From: Pontibacter burrus
GTDB taxonomy: Bacteria > Bacteroidota > Bacteroidia > Cytophagales > Hymenobacteraceae
Assembly (NCBI RefSeq): GCF_010686685.1
Contig: NZ_JAAGWD010000001.1
Coordinates: 372,001-436,000 of the forward strand
Direction: 5' to 3'
Length of the DNA: 64,000 bases
Each line of letters begins with the position of its first letter. The first letter of the stretch is position 1. Both the position numbers and the translations under genes were made by a program. The notes beneath the pieces were generated by a model, which was given only the letters and a program-made list of their open reading frames with translations, was not told the origin of the DNA and made no database searches. Below are positions 55,427-64,000 of the stretch, one piece after another.

Positions 55427-55849
55427 TTATTCCTCTTCCAGCAGCCAGCTAACTGCTTCTTCTTCCGAGGCAAAATCCTGAATCTCATACGAAATATCGC
55501 CTGTGGCATCTGCCCTGGCCACCACCGACGCCAGCGCCAGCTTCTTGAACAGGTTATCGGGCATAACACGGGCCATTTTTTTAAGAGCAGTGTGGGAGAA
55601 GAGTTTGTAATAAGTGTTAGAAAGCCAGTCTTTTGTTTTGGGTTCCAGCACCGACACCTGTTTTGCATTAACAAGCACTTTCTCGGCCTTGCGTTGGGAA
55701 ATAAAAACATGCGCCCGCATGGTTTCAACTACAAATTGCTCATCGGTAAGAGGGCGCAACCATTCCGTGCGTATAAATGCGAGCCTGTCATCGGCTTCTA
55801 TCTTAAAGTCATCAGACTCATAGATTATAGTAAGTTGAAGCGTTGGCAT
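55427..55849 (-). CDS. STAS/SEC14-like small protein, paralogue 2
   Basis: 140 residues. Same order of elements as the proteins at 40373 and 59598: strand (LQLTIIYE), DDRLAFIRTEWLRPLTDEQF, helix, strand LVNAKQVSVL, helix KDWLSNTYYKLF, then a basic region and ending SEEEAVSWLLEEE. Function unknown. The shared C-terminal S.EEAV.WLLE-type signature supports common descent. It stands alone between the cyclase and hemW genes. Confidence 0.6.
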   Translation of the reverse strand: MPTLQLTIIYESDDFKIEADDRLAFIRTEWLRPLTDEQFVVETMRAHVFISQRKAEKVLVNAKQVSVLEPKTKDWLSNTYYKLFSHTALKKMARVMPDNLFKKLALASVVARADATGDISYEIQDFASEEEAVSWLLEEE

Positions 55850-55954
55850 GAGCAGTCAAACAATCGGGGTGATGGCATTATAGCAATTCAGGCATACGGT
55901 GAATAGAAACTATAAGATTAGAAATGCCAGATATAATACAGGATATATGTAGTG

Positions 55955-57082
55955 TTAATCAGCCATCAGGTCCAGCGTGATCTGGTCGGCCAGCAGCTTG
56001 CCCTTGTCGGTAAGGTACAGTACATCATCAACTATATGAGCCAGTTCTTTTTGCTGAAGCTCCTGCAGGTACAAGTGGTGCGTTGTCTGCACATCATATT
56101 TATATACGTTGCGCATTCGGGTTAAGTCGCAGCCCCAGGTAGTGCGGAGCGTGGTTAGCAGGTAATCGTTGGCCTGGTCGGTTATAGTTAGTTCTTCTAC
56201 TTCGGCAGGTATCGTTTGCTGGGCTATAGCATCGATGTACTTGCGGTTGTTGGCCACATTGTACTGCCTGCTGTTGCCGTTAAACGAGTGCGCGCTCGGC
56301 CCCACGCCCAGGTAATGCACGCCGCGCCAGTAGTTGCCGTTGTGCTTCGATTCATAACCTGGCTTGCAGAAGTTGGAGATCTCGTACTGCACAAAACCAT
56401 GCTGCGCCATCTGTTCCAGTAAAATCTCAAATTGCTGCGCTGTAAAATCGTCTTCCGATGGTTTGAACTTACCCTTTTTGCTCCAGCGGCCCAGCGCCGT
56501 GTCGGGTTCTATCGTTAGAGCATAGCAGGAAACATGCTGCACGTTCAGCGAGAAAAGTGTTCCTAAATCCTGCAGCCAAATGCTGTGGTCCGGGGCCGGA
56601 ATACCATAGATCAGATCTACAGTAATGTTGTCAAAACCAGCTGCCTGGGCATCTTTTACGCATTGCAGGCTTTCAGTAGCGTTATGGGCGCGGTTCATCA
56701 TGCGTAGGTGCGGCTCATGAAAGCTCTGTAGTCCTATACTTAAGCGGTTAATGCCGGCGGCTTTCAGCTCCTGTAGTTTCTCCGGTTTCAGGTCGTCGGG
56801 GTTGGCTTCCAGGGTAATTTCCGCATCATCCGAAACTATAAACAGTCTTTTTATAGTTTGTAGCAAAAGCTGTAATTCGGGTTGCGTGAGTAGCGATGGT
56901 GTGCCGCCACCAAAATAGATCGTTTTCACTTTCTGGCCTTGCAGGTAATCTTTTCTGAGTTCGAGCTCCTGTGCAATGGCTTGTATGGTTTTCTCCTTAG
57001 TGCCCATTGAGGTGCTGAAGTGGAAATCGCAGTAATGGCAGGCCTGTTTGCAGAAAGGAATATGTAAGTAGATACCGGACAC
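55955..57082 (-). CDS. hemW: heme chaperone HemW (radical SAM)
   Basis: 375 residues. The start YLHIPFCKQACHYCDF carries CxxxCxxCxF (C11, C15, C18, F20). The phenylalanine in place of the fourth Cys of HemN separates HemW from coproporphyrinogen dehydrogenase. GGGTPSLL and TLEANPDDL follow, and the C-terminal HemW domain is present. HemW inserts heme into respiratory proteins. Its ATG faces the Omp85 gene across a 190-bp spacer rich in TTAAATTG-like units. Confidence 0.9.
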   Translation of the reverse strand: MSGIYLHIPFCKQACHYCDFHFSTSMGTKEKTIQAIAQELELRKDYLQGQKVKTIYFGGGTPSLLTQPELQLLLQTIKRLFIVSDDAEITLEANPDDLKPEKLQELKAAGINRLSIGLQSFHEPHLRMMNRAHNATESLQCVKDAQAAGFDNITVDLIYGIPAPDHSIWLQDLGTLFSLNVQHVSCYALTIEPDTALGRWSKKGKFKPSEDDFTAQQFEILLEQMAQHGFVQYEISNFCKPGYESKHNGNYWRGVHYLGVGPSAHSFNGNSRQYNVANNRKYIDAIAQQTIPAEVEELTITDQANDYLLTTLRTTWGCDLTRMRNVYKYDVQTTHHLYLQELQQKELAHIVDDVLYLTDKGKLLADQITLDLMAD

Positions 57083-57272
57083 GGTTAAATTGCTAAATTG
57101 TTGGCTTGTTAAATTGTTGATGATCTGGAAACTATAATTCTCGGTTCTTAAAGTATAGTTGAACCCATTACCTTTGTTCTTAAACTATAGCTCCCTTTAG
57201 TATGACCAATTTTGATGACCACCTATAGTTTAACAATTTAGCCATCAAACAATTCAACTAGTAATAACACAA

Positions 57273-59030
57273 ATGTATAAAATAGCTGCCGTAGTTTGGT
57301 GTTTGCTTTTGTGGCTGCCGTTTGCGCAGGCCCAGACGCAACCCATTACACCGCAGCCTAAGGTTATACTAAAGCTCCACACCACACCGCAGGAAGCCCC
57401 CCGTTTGCGAGGCTATAGTTACCAAACCACCCACCCCGATTCAGTAACAGCAGCAAAAGAAGTAAAAGCGTTGGTGTACCAGATGCAGCAGGATGCTTAC
57501 CTGCTCACCTCTGCCGACAGTTTGTACCTGCGCAATGATACGCTTCACGTGAAACTTCATGTCGGCGACCGCTTTGAGTACGCCCGCCTGCGTAACGGCA
57601 ACCTGAGCGAAGGTATTCTGATCGAATCTGGTTTCCGGGAGAAATTTTACCGCGATGTGCCTTTTAAACCTGCCGAGTATGTAAAACTACAGCAACGGAT
57701 ACTGGATTATGCTGAACGCAACGGCTACCCTTTTGCTAGCGTGTGGCTGGATACAGTAACTATAGAAAACGGCAAAATCGACGCTGCCCTAATGGTAGAA
57801 AAAGCTTTTATAGTTACCTACGACTCGGTACAGGTAATGGGCAGCAGCAAAACAAAGCCTAGGTTCCTGATGCGTTACCTACAGCTTCATCCAGGCCAGC
57901 CTTACAACCAGGAGCAGATAGAAGCTACCCAGCGTATGCTAACCGCCTTGCCTTACATTCGCATAACCAGGCCGCCACAGGTGCGCTTTGCCCGCGACAA
58001 AGCACGTGCTATTTACTTTTTAGAAGACCGGCAAGCCAACCAGGTAGATGGTATCGTCGGTTTCTTGCCCGACCCCACTCGTCAGGATAAACTGCTGATT
58101 ACCGGCGAAGCTAACCTGAATATTCGTAATATCCGGGGCACTGGCAAAAGCCTGGGCCTGCAATGGCGGCGCGTAAACAAAGGCTCTGTTATCCTAAATG
58201 GCGAATACCTGCACCCTAATCTGTTTGGTACACCGTTCGAGCTAGGCACACGTTTTAGTTTACTCAAACAGGATTCGTCCTTCATAACGATACAACCACG
58301 ATTACAGCTGGGCTACTATACCTTAAAGTATGGTAAATTTAGTGTGTATGGCGAGTGGCGTAATTCCCGCATTCTGGGCGCTGCCAACCCACAAAGCCTG
58401 CGCAACTTAGATTTAGCCGATGCCCGCACCACCACCTACGGTTTCAACTACATCTGGAACAATCTGGACGACTTTTACTTCCCGAGACGCGGGCGTTTAG
58501 TAGAGCTGGACCTTGCTGCAGGCACCAAAACCCTGCTGCGCAACCCCGACCTCGAGAAAAGCTTTTACGATACCCTGGACATGCGCAGCACGCAGCTAAG
58601 TATAAGTCTGCGTGCCGAAAACTTCTTCAGGGTAAGTAAAAACAGCGCGTTACTGGCCAGGCTGCAGGGCGAAGCACTTCTGAACGATCAACTCTTCCTG
58701 AACGACATGTACCGCTTAGGTGGTCTTACTTCCATTCGTGGCTTCGATGATTACTTCTTTTATGCGTCCTCCTACGCCATCGGAACTATAGAATACCGCC
58801 TGTTTACCGCCGCCGACTCTTACGTGCTGCTTTTCTACGATCAGGCCTATTACCGCAGCGAACTGGAGAAATCTAAAGCCAGTGGCTGGCCTTCGGGTGT
58901 GGGTGGCGGCATAAGTTTTAGTACCGGCGCCGGAATTTTTCAGCTGGTGTATTCGGTGGGACGCTCTGAGCAACAGCCACTTTCGCTTAAATACTCTAAA
59001 ATCCACTTTGGGATAACCAGTAAATTTTAA
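57273..59030 (+). CDS. Omp85/BamA-TamA-family outer-membrane protein
   Basis: 585 residues with signal peptide 1-20 (VVWCLLLWLPFAQA). One to two POTRA-like domains (~110-235; YNQEQIEATQRMLTALPYIRI) and a 16-stranded-type barrel (~255-585; EANLNIRNIRGTGKSLGLQWRRVNKG...GLTSIRGFDDYF) end in a C-terminal Phe, as required for outer-membrane assembly. GGLTSIRGFDDYF includes the conserved RGF loop motif. It could be a TamA/BamA paralogue or a surface-lipoprotein transporter. Confidence 0.85.
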   Translation: MYKIAAVVWCLLLWLPFAQAQTQPITPQPKVILKLHTTPQEAPRLRGYSYQTTHPDSVTAAKEVKALVYQMQQDAYLLTSADSLYLRNDTLHVKLHVGDRFEYARLRNGNLSEGILIESGFREKFYRDVPFKPAEYVKLQQRILDYAERNGYPFASVWLDTVTIENGKIDAALMVEKAFIVTYDSVQVMGSSKTKPRFLMRYLQLHPGQPYNQEQIEATQRMLTALPYIRITRPPQVRFARDKARAIYFLEDRQANQVDGIVGFLPDPTRQDKLLITGEANLNIRNIRGTGKSLGLQWRRVNKGSVILNGEYLHPNLFGTPFELGTRFSLLKQDSSFITIQPRLQLGYYTLKYGKFSVYGEWRNSRILGAANPQSLRNLDLADARTTTYGFNYIWNNLDDFYFPRRGRLVELDLAAGTKTLLRNPDLEKSFYDTLDMRSTQLSISLRAENFFRVSKNSALLARLQGEALLNDQLFLNDMYRLGGLTSIRGFDDYFFYASSYAIGTIEYRLFTAADSYVLLFYDQAYYRSELEKSKASGWPSGVGGGISFSTGAGIFQLVYSVGRSEQQPLSLKYSKIHFGITSKF

Positions 59031-59104
59031 CTTTTTTTGCCCTTTTTTGGTATAAGAACTTGCAAAGTAAGTTTTGATGTACTACTTTTGTAACACAATA
59101 ACAG

Positions 59105-59177
<73 letters not shown>

Positions 59178-59191
59178 CCTCAGATTAAGAT

Positions 59192-59230
59192 AAGGGCTTG
59201 TAGGTGAAAATTTACAAGCCCTTCTTGTTT
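59192..59230 (+). terminator. intrinsic terminator after tRNA-fMet
   Basis: 11-bp stem AAGGGCTTGTA/TACAAGCCCTT, 10-nt loop, then CTTGTTTT. Confidence 0.9.
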
Positions 59231-59508
59231 TACAGGCAACCGAATTCCTCTTCTAACTGCAGTACGTTGCAATAAAGTTAAGCACGCGAGTTTTACTGTA
59301 GAATCACTTTTTTTCTTCTGCTATCTAAATCCATAGTGAAAGTTTGCTTTCGAATTAAGACTGTCGCAAGTATTATGGTTAGGTCAGCTTTATTTGAGGG
59401 CTTCTTTATATGGCTATTGGTAGGGCGAAGTATTATCCGGCAATTTTCTACTTTAAAACTTTAAGATAGGGCAATTAGGCACTTTATAAGAAATTTTTCT
59501 AAGCCTTT
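59231..59508. other. AT-rich intergenic region, no gene supported
   Basis: About 280 bp after the tRNA terminator with no convincing frame, promoter or RNA. It ends at the large hairpin of the next gene. Confidence 0.5.
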
Positions 59509-59556
59509 AAAACAAACCGCTTTAGCCCGTTAATAGGTTAAAGCGGTTTGTTTTAC
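59509..59556. terminator. long-stem terminator downstream of the minus-strand STAS-like gene
   Basis: 16-bp perfect stem (AAAACAAACCGCTTTA with TAAAGCGGTTTGTTTT), loop of 14 nt. T's on both flanks. It lies 41 bp beyond the STAS-like stop codon. Confidence 0.85.
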
Positions 59557-59597
59557 TATATATGGCATGTCTTTTTGCTTAATCTGGGAAGACGATA

Positions 59598-60011
59598 TTA
59601 TATTCTTTCTAATAACCAATCAATAGCTTCTCCCCTGCTTTTGAAAGCTTGAATGGGGAAGGGAGGAACCTGTGTTTCTCTAACATACTTTTCATTATTC
59701 TGCGCCCTTATATCAACCAGATTATTAAGCGACTGTATACGAGCCAACCTTTGAATCCGCGTTCGCATAAGACCTGCTGTCATGTAGGTTGCTATTGCCC
59801 TGTCTTGCTCAATATCAACCGTTGCTACTGTCTTTGTACCATCCAGCACCAGCCGCTTCACGTCATAACTCCTGATAGCGTCTACCAGCAAGTCAATGCT
59901 GTGTTTAATTTCAGGAAGTAGGTAATCGTGCAGGTCGGGATATTCAATCACACCAATATCAGTTGCCGGATCGTAGTCAAGTTTAACTAAGGAATTCTGA
60001 AAAAGTATCAC
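59598..60011 (-). CDS. STAS/SEC14-like small protein, paralogue 3
   Basis: 137 residues. It shares with 40373 and 55427 the strand-helix-strand-helix order and the closing pattern (GEAIDWLLERI). The central segment VKRLVLDGTKTVATVDIEQDRAIATYMTAG resembles the STAS-type strand-loop-helix around the usual phosphorylatable Ser/Thr position, but no catalytic role is shown. Function unknown. Confidence 0.55.
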   Translation of the reverse strand: MILFQNSLVKLDYDPATDIGVIEYPDLHDYLLPEIKHSIDLLVDAIRSYDVKRLVLDGTKTVATVDIEQDRAIATYMTAGLMRTRIQRLARIQSLNNLVDIRAQNNEKYVRETQVPPFPIQAFKSRGEAIDWLLERI

Positions 60012-60287
60012 TGGATATAGAACTGATTTAGTTCAAAGGTAGCAACTGTGATGTTTGTAAGCTAATTCCCGTTTAAGGAAAGCGCAAAGCCTATAGCGAG
60101 TTCAGAAATTCTGGCACGTTACTCAGTGGCAAGTTAACTAACATCGACCCTGGAAAACCTATCCCTCTTCCGCTTTAAAAAGGCTACAATAATGTAAGCA
60201 AATTATAATTTGGCTTATCGTCCAACTACAGTTCATTAGCTTCTGGCGATAAAATGACAGGCATACTTACTGTAAGCAACTAAGAGA

Positions 60288-60662
60288 TCAATCTTCCTGG
60301 TTTGCTGCTTTGTAGATTAACTTTCGGTATTCCATGCCCCAATTCGCAATTTCATTAATAATCGGCTCAAGCGTTTTACCGTAATCGGTTATCTTATATT
60401 CTACTGTAATTGGTTTGGTGTTTAGTACTGTACGTGATACCAAATGATTCATCTCCAGGTCCTGCAGTTCCTTTGAAAGCATCTTTGCACCTATGCCATC
60501 AACTTCCCGGATCAGATCCATGAAACGCATTTTATCACTTTGCAACAAGGTGCCGATAATGTGAAACTTCCACTTACCAGACAGTATTTCCATCGTATCT
60601 TTTATAGCAGTGATTCGGGAGCTGCAGCTTGTTGTAGTATTAAGGGAGGCTTGTTTCTTCAT
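60288..60662 (-). CDS. HxlR-family transcriptional regulator
   Basis: 124 residues. CSSRITAIKDTMEILSGKWKFHIIGTLLQSDKMRFMDLIREVDGIGAKMLSKELQDLEMNHLVSRT is the winged helix, with the family Cys at ~12-14 (HxlR/YodB proteins sense electrophiles through a Cys) and Gly-Lys-Trp. Divergent from the NTF2-like gene, with tandem dyads in between, so it probably represses that gene and itself. Confidence 0.88.
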   Translation of the reverse strand: MKKQASLNTTTSCSSRITAIKDTMEILSGKWKFHIIGTLLQSDKMRFMDLIREVDGIGAKMLSKELQDLEMNHLVSRTVLNTKPITVEYKITDYGKTLEPIINEIANWGMEYRKLIYKAANQED

Positions 60663-60712
60663 GTTCCTGATTGCTTATTAACGCTTTTTACGAAGATACA
60701 GAATAACCTATA

Positions 60713-60746
60713 GTTTCCTAAAGGGAACTGGTTTCAAAAGGGAAAC
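60713..60746. promoter_or_regulatory. tandem operator candidates for the HxlR regulator
   Basis: Two 16-bp imperfect inverted repeats, GTTTCCTAAAGGGAAC (60713-60728) and GTTTCAAAAGGGAAAC (60731-60746), 18 bp apart centre to centre. They lie in the divergent spacer and just upstream of the promoter at 60756. Confidence 0.6.
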
Positions 60747-60755
60747 GCATACCAT

Positions 60756-60782
60756 TTGTAAACTTAAAGGGGCGTAGGTTTG
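60756..60782 (+). promoter_or_regulatory. promoter of the NTF2-like gene
   Basis: TTG (60756-60758), 16 bp, TAGGTTTG (60775-60782, perfect TAnnTTTG). The operator dyads begin just upstream. Confidence 0.6.
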
Positions 60783-60810
60783 CATCAGTATCAATCAAAA
60801 AGAAATCAAA

Positions 60811-61191
60811 ATGAAAAACTCAGCAAGATCAGTAGTAGAGAAAATGTTTGCCGCTTTCGGCGAAGGTAACATAGAGAAATTTGTAGATACCGTCTCCAGC
60901 GATACAGTTTGGATTTACCACGGTACTCAAATTATTCCAAAAGGTACTTACGAAGGCAAAGACGGTGCACGTAAGTTTATCAGTGGCATTCTCAATAATA
61001 CCGAGATCCTCAGTTTTGAGCCTCAACAGTTTATAGTTGAAAATAACAAAGTGGTAGTATTAGGTCAGGAACATCAGAGAGTAAAAAGCTCAGGAAAAGA
61101 ACTGAAACAAAAGTGGGTTCAGGTATACACCGTAGAAAATGACCTTATTACCAGAATGGACGAGTTTGCAACTTCAGAAGTGGTAAACTAA
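60811..61191 (+). CDS. NTF2-like (SnoaL/ketosteroid-isomerase fold) protein
   Basis: 126 residues. VVEKMFAAFGEGNIEKFVDTVSSDTVWIYHG...GTYEGKDGARKFISGIL...RMDEFATSEVV has the helix-sheet order of SnoaL-like proteins, cone-shaped small-molecule binders or isomerases. It is the presumed target of the divergent HxlR regulator, perhaps for detoxification. Substrate unknown. Confidence 0.82.
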   Translation: MKNSARSVVEKMFAAFGEGNIEKFVDTVSSDTVWIYHGTQIIPKGTYEGKDGARKFISGILNNTEILSFEPQQFIVENNKVVVLGQEHQRVKSSGKELKQKWVQVYTVENDLITRMDEFATSEVVN

Positions 61192-61220
61192 CAGAAGATA
61201 TGCTCTACCCCGCTAACTAT

Positions 61221-61257
61221 AAAAAGCCTGACTTAGAAATGAGTCAGGCTTTTTTGG
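61221..61257 (+). terminator. intrinsic terminator
   Basis: 13-bp stem AAAAAGCCTGACT/AGTCAGGCTTTTT with loop TAGAAATG. Confidence 0.9.
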
Positions 61258-61397
61258 TTTATGAAATGAGCTTAAACTATAGGTTATAGTTGCGGCTTTG
61301 TTTCTTACAGAAAGATAACCTTTACTTAATATTGAAATGAAGTAATATTTCCTATGCTATAAAGTACCTTTGTGGCTTCAACCCTTAGTTACATTAC

Positions 61398-64000
61398 ATG
61401 AAGAGATTTTTACTCGCTCTCAGTATTTTACTGTCGGCGGCGCTGCAGCTTGCTGCACAAACAGCCCCACCCGCTAACCTCTCCGGCGAAGAACTCAAAA
61501 GCTGGCTCCGTACCAACTGGTACGATGGCAAACGTGTTGTACTGGACTATAGTACCGCCCGTGGCAAAATGTACAACTACGTCGATAACTATAACAGCAA
61601 AGTAACCTGCGTGTATTCAGGCTATGAAGTTAGCAAACCATATAGTGAGACAAATACATCTACCGATGCAGGCGTAATCAATTGTGAGCACACTGTGCCG
61701 CAGTCGTGGTTTGACGAAGCAGTACGAATGCGCTCGGATATCCACCACCTTTTCCCGACCGTAACCCAGTGGAACAGCGACCGTGGCAGCGATCCGTTTG
61801 CTGAGATCCCGGATAACCAGACAACAAAGTGGATGCGTGGTCTTAACTCGCAGTCCAGCATTCCAACATCTAATATTGATGAGTATAGTGAGGATGCGCC
61901 AGGCAGGTTCGAGCCTCGAGAAGATCACAAAGGCAACCTTGCCCGTTCTGTCTTCTACTTTTATACAATGCACGCCGGGCAACGTTTTGATGCCGGTAAA
62001 AATGTGATTTCGGCAGTAGCGGATATTAACACGCTGTACCAGTGGCACCTGCAGGACCCTGTTGATGACCGTGAACGTGAGCGTAACCGTCGCACGGAAG
62101 TGGCGCAAGGTAACCGTAACCCCTATATCGACTATCCTGAACTGGTGGCAAAAGCCTGGGGTTTTGCTCCGGTAAACTGCTCACCTGCCACTCAGCTTAG
62201 CAACCTAGCTGTTTCTCAAAAATCAACCTCATCGCTAACTATAAACTGGACGAACGGCTCCGGCGACAGGAGACTGATTGTGGTGCGCGAAGGCAGTGCT
62301 GTAAACTTTACACCGGCAGGAACCTATACTGGTGTTAACGCAGACTTTAGCGCGGCAACGGACCAGGGCAATGGCCAGCGAATTGTTTATCATAACAGCG
62401 GCAACAGCGTAACTATAACCGGCCTTAAGGCTAACACTACTTACTATGTGCAGGCGTTCGAAGCTTGCTCATCAGACAATGCATACAACACAACCAATGC
62501 ACCAACTATAAGCGCAACCACTCCGGATTATGCCTGCACGGGCGTACCTGCACCTGTTACAGCACTTAGCTCTACAAATGTTACACAAAACGGTTTTACC
62601 CTGAACTGGACCGACGGCTCCGGCGATGGCAGAATTGTTGTGATCCGTAAAGACGAAGCGCCTGCTTTTGTACCTCAGGCAGGTACAGTGTATAATGGTG
62701 CTTCGGCAAACTATAGTTCGGCGGCAACTTTAGCAGATGGCAGCAAACTGATTTATAACGGAACAGGCAGCGGCGTAACAGTTACAGGCCTTCAGGCAGG
62801 TAGCCTGTACTTTGTGCAGGTATTTGAGAGCTGCTCTAACGGCAACCAATACGAAACTACTGCAGTTCCGTCATTAGCTGTTACCACATCAGCAGCCAAT
62901 AACCCGACACCTCCAACCGGCGATGGTGCCGTAATTGCAATCCAGGACTTTAATGGAACTGCAAACGATGGTTGGGTTGTAACATCTGGTTTCAGCAGCT
63001 CTGATGTAAATACAGGCGTGCCGAGTGGCCAGCGCCTGAGAACAGGTAAAAGTTTCCAGGTTGGCAATACAAGTACTTCAAAGGAAATAGAGTTTGCAGA
63101 AGTGAATGTCACTGGCAGACAGGATATCTACTTTGAGCTTTACAATTCTGCGATCTCTACAAACGCAACAAATGGTGTAGAAAGCTCTGACCATATAGAG
63201 GTGTATGTTGCACTTGATGGGGCAGCTTATTCTTCCAAACCTGATATCAGAATATCTGGAAGTGCTACAGATAACAACATTCGTTATGGCATGAATGGAA
63301 CGGCAACTATAACTACTGCTGCCGGCACGTCAGTCGAGAAAATCTTTACAGAAAAAGGCGACCTTCCGGCAGATAAAGCCCCGTCTATTCTGCGCGTAAC
63401 CATTCCAAACGGAACAAGCCTAGTGAAAGCCAAACTTATAGTGAAGGCAAACGGTAGCAATGAAGTTTGGAACGTAGATGACGTAGCTTTGTATGCAGCA
63501 GCTTCGGCCCCGGCAGATTGTGATGAGTTTGAACTGGAAGGCCATGCAGGCGAAGATAAAACGATCTCTGCTGACCAGACTGTAACTATAGGCGTTGCGG
63601 CGGAAACAGGTTACACTTATAGCTGGTCTCCGGCTGTTGGTTTATCTGATGCAACTATAGCTAGCCCAATCCTTACGCTAATCACGCCAGGTACTTATGT
63701 GTACACCGTTACGGCTACCAAAGAAAGCTGCTCATTTACCGACGAAGTAACGATTATAGTTGAAGCAGCGACAGTTGCTGCTCCGGTAGTAGCTGGTGCT
63801 ACTGTTTGCTCCGGCGCAACTGCAACTATAGAAGTAACTAACCCTGCTTCAGGTGTAACCTACAAGTGGTACGATGCCGAAACAAATGGCAGCCTGCTGC
63901 ATACAGGTGCCTCCTACACTACAACAGCGCTAACAGCCACTACTTCTTACTATTTGGAAGCTGTAAACACAAAAGGCGTTGCAAGTGCCCGTACAAAAGC
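61398..64000 (+). CDS. secreted endonuclease I-family nuclease with FN3/Ig-like modules (3' end outside window)
   Basis: 867 complete codons, open to the window edge. Signal peptide 1-20 (FLLALSILLSAALQLAA). The endonuclease I domain (~30-245) has INCEHTVPQSWF (E97, H98), DIHHLFPT (114-121) and N126/R129 of the His-metal-finger fold, as in NucM/EndA/EndA-like extracellular nucleases. Two fibronectin-like modules (SLTINWTNGSGDRRLIVVRE and FTLNWTDGSGDGRIVVIRK), a jelly-roll-like domain and Ig-like domains follow. It probably digests external DNA and is likely T9SS cargo, although its C-terminus is not visible. Confidence 0.9.
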   Translation, partial: MKRFLLALSILLSAALQLAAQTAPPANLSGEELKSWLRTNWYDGKRVVLDYSTARGKMYNYVDNYNSKVTCVYSGYEVSKPYSETNTSTDAGVINCEHTVPQSWFDEAVRMRSDIHHLFPTVTQWNSDRGSDPFAEIPDNQTTKWMRGLNSQSSIPTSNIDEYSEDAPGRFEPREDHKGNLARSVFYFYTMHAGQRFDAGKNVISAVADINTLYQWHLQDPVDDRERERNRRTEVAQGNRNPYIDYPELVAKAWGFAPVNCSPATQLSNLAVSQKSTSSLTINWTNGSGDRRLIVVREGSAVNFTPAGTYTGVNADFSAATDQGNGQRIVYHNSGNSVTITGLKANTTYYVQAFEACSSDNAYNTTNAPTISATTPDYACTGVPAPVTALSSTNVTQNGFTLNWTDGSGDGRIVVIRKDEAPAFVPQAGTVYNGASANYSSAATLADGSKLIYNGTGSGVTVTGLQAGSLYFVQVFESCSNGNQYETTAVPSLAVTTSAANNPTPPTGDGAVIAIQDFNGTANDGWVVTSGFSSSDVNTGVPSGQRLRTGKSFQVGNTSTSKEIEFAEVNVTGRQDIYFELYNSAISTNATNGVESSDHIEVYVALDGAAYSSKPDIRISGSATDNNIRYGMNGTATITTAAGTSVEKIFTEKGDLPADKAPSILRVTIPNGTSLVKAKLIVKANGSNEVWNVDDVALYAAASAPADCDEFELEGHAGEDKTISADQTVTIGVAAETGYTYSWSPAVGLSDATIASPILTLITPGTYVYTVTATKESCSFTDEVTIIVEAATVAAPVVAGATVCSGATATIEVTNPASGVTYKWYDAETNGSLLHTGASYTTTALTATTSYYLEAVNTKGVASARTK

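Overview
The window reads as chromosomal DNA of a Cytophagales bacterium (Bacteroidota), most like Pontibacter or another Hymenobacteraceae member. The signs are several secreted proteins with C-terminal type IX secretion (T9SS) sorting modules, promoters of the Bacteroidota type (TTG, 20 bp, TAnnTTTG), few Shine-Dalgarno sequences, a CruF/CrtD carotenoid pair, and family-typical forms of GlyA, MetH, NrdAB, RbfA and HemW. It is mostly housekeeping DNA. There is no prophage, insertion sequence or CRISPR array.

Layout. 1-0.8 kb: tail of an SDR gene and two small hydrophilic proteins. 0.8-5.5 kb: a PPP-type phosphatase, an AT-rich gap, then a ten-repeat IPT/TIG surface protein with a recent internal duplication. 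5.6-12.3 kb: glyA-tatC-rpiB, a GT-C-like membrane protein, and rbfA-methyltransferase-LolC/E-like permease. 12.5-19.2 kb: a SNF2 helicase and a carotenoid block (SRPBCC, crtD, cruF, TetR). 19.2-29.7 kb: thioredoxin, prfA, a beta-helix lipoprotein, yjbQ, an M43 protease, gpmI, nadC and small envelope proteins. 29.9-37.9 kb: methyltransferase, ZIP transporter, RlpA, hydrolases, acetyltransferase, a class C beta-lactamase-like protein and Hsp20. 38.3-42.7 kb: a T9SS protein, a STAS-like protein, an OmpA lipoprotein and an AT-rich orphan gene. 42.8-53.1 kb: nrdB-nrdA, a DnaA-box-bearing intergenic region, rplU-rpmA, and a SAM riboswitch followed by metH, then metF. 53.2-64 kb: the ctlX operon, hemW, an Omp85-like protein, initiator tRNA-Met, an HxlR regulator divergent from an NTF2-like gene, and the start of a long secreted endonuclease I.

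How genes work together. glyA, metH and metF make the one-carbon/methionine cycle, with metH under a SAM riboswitch whose leader can fold into a translational on/off switch. nrdBA supplies deoxynucleotides and shares its upstream region with DnaA boxes. crtD and cruF act on acyclic carotenoid ends, probably controlled by the adjacent TetR protein.

The most striking signal is not a gene. The sequence AACTATA (reverse TATAGTT; full palindrome AACTATAGTT) is repeated several times per kilobase across genes, terminators and spacers, far above chance, and resembles the HIP1 palindrome of cyanobacteria or DNA-uptake sequences. Other leads are a structured nrdB leader with a possible pseudoknot, G-free leaders paired with C-free arms, a MITE-like element, predicted leaderless promoters, and a family of three STAS/SEC14-like paralogues.
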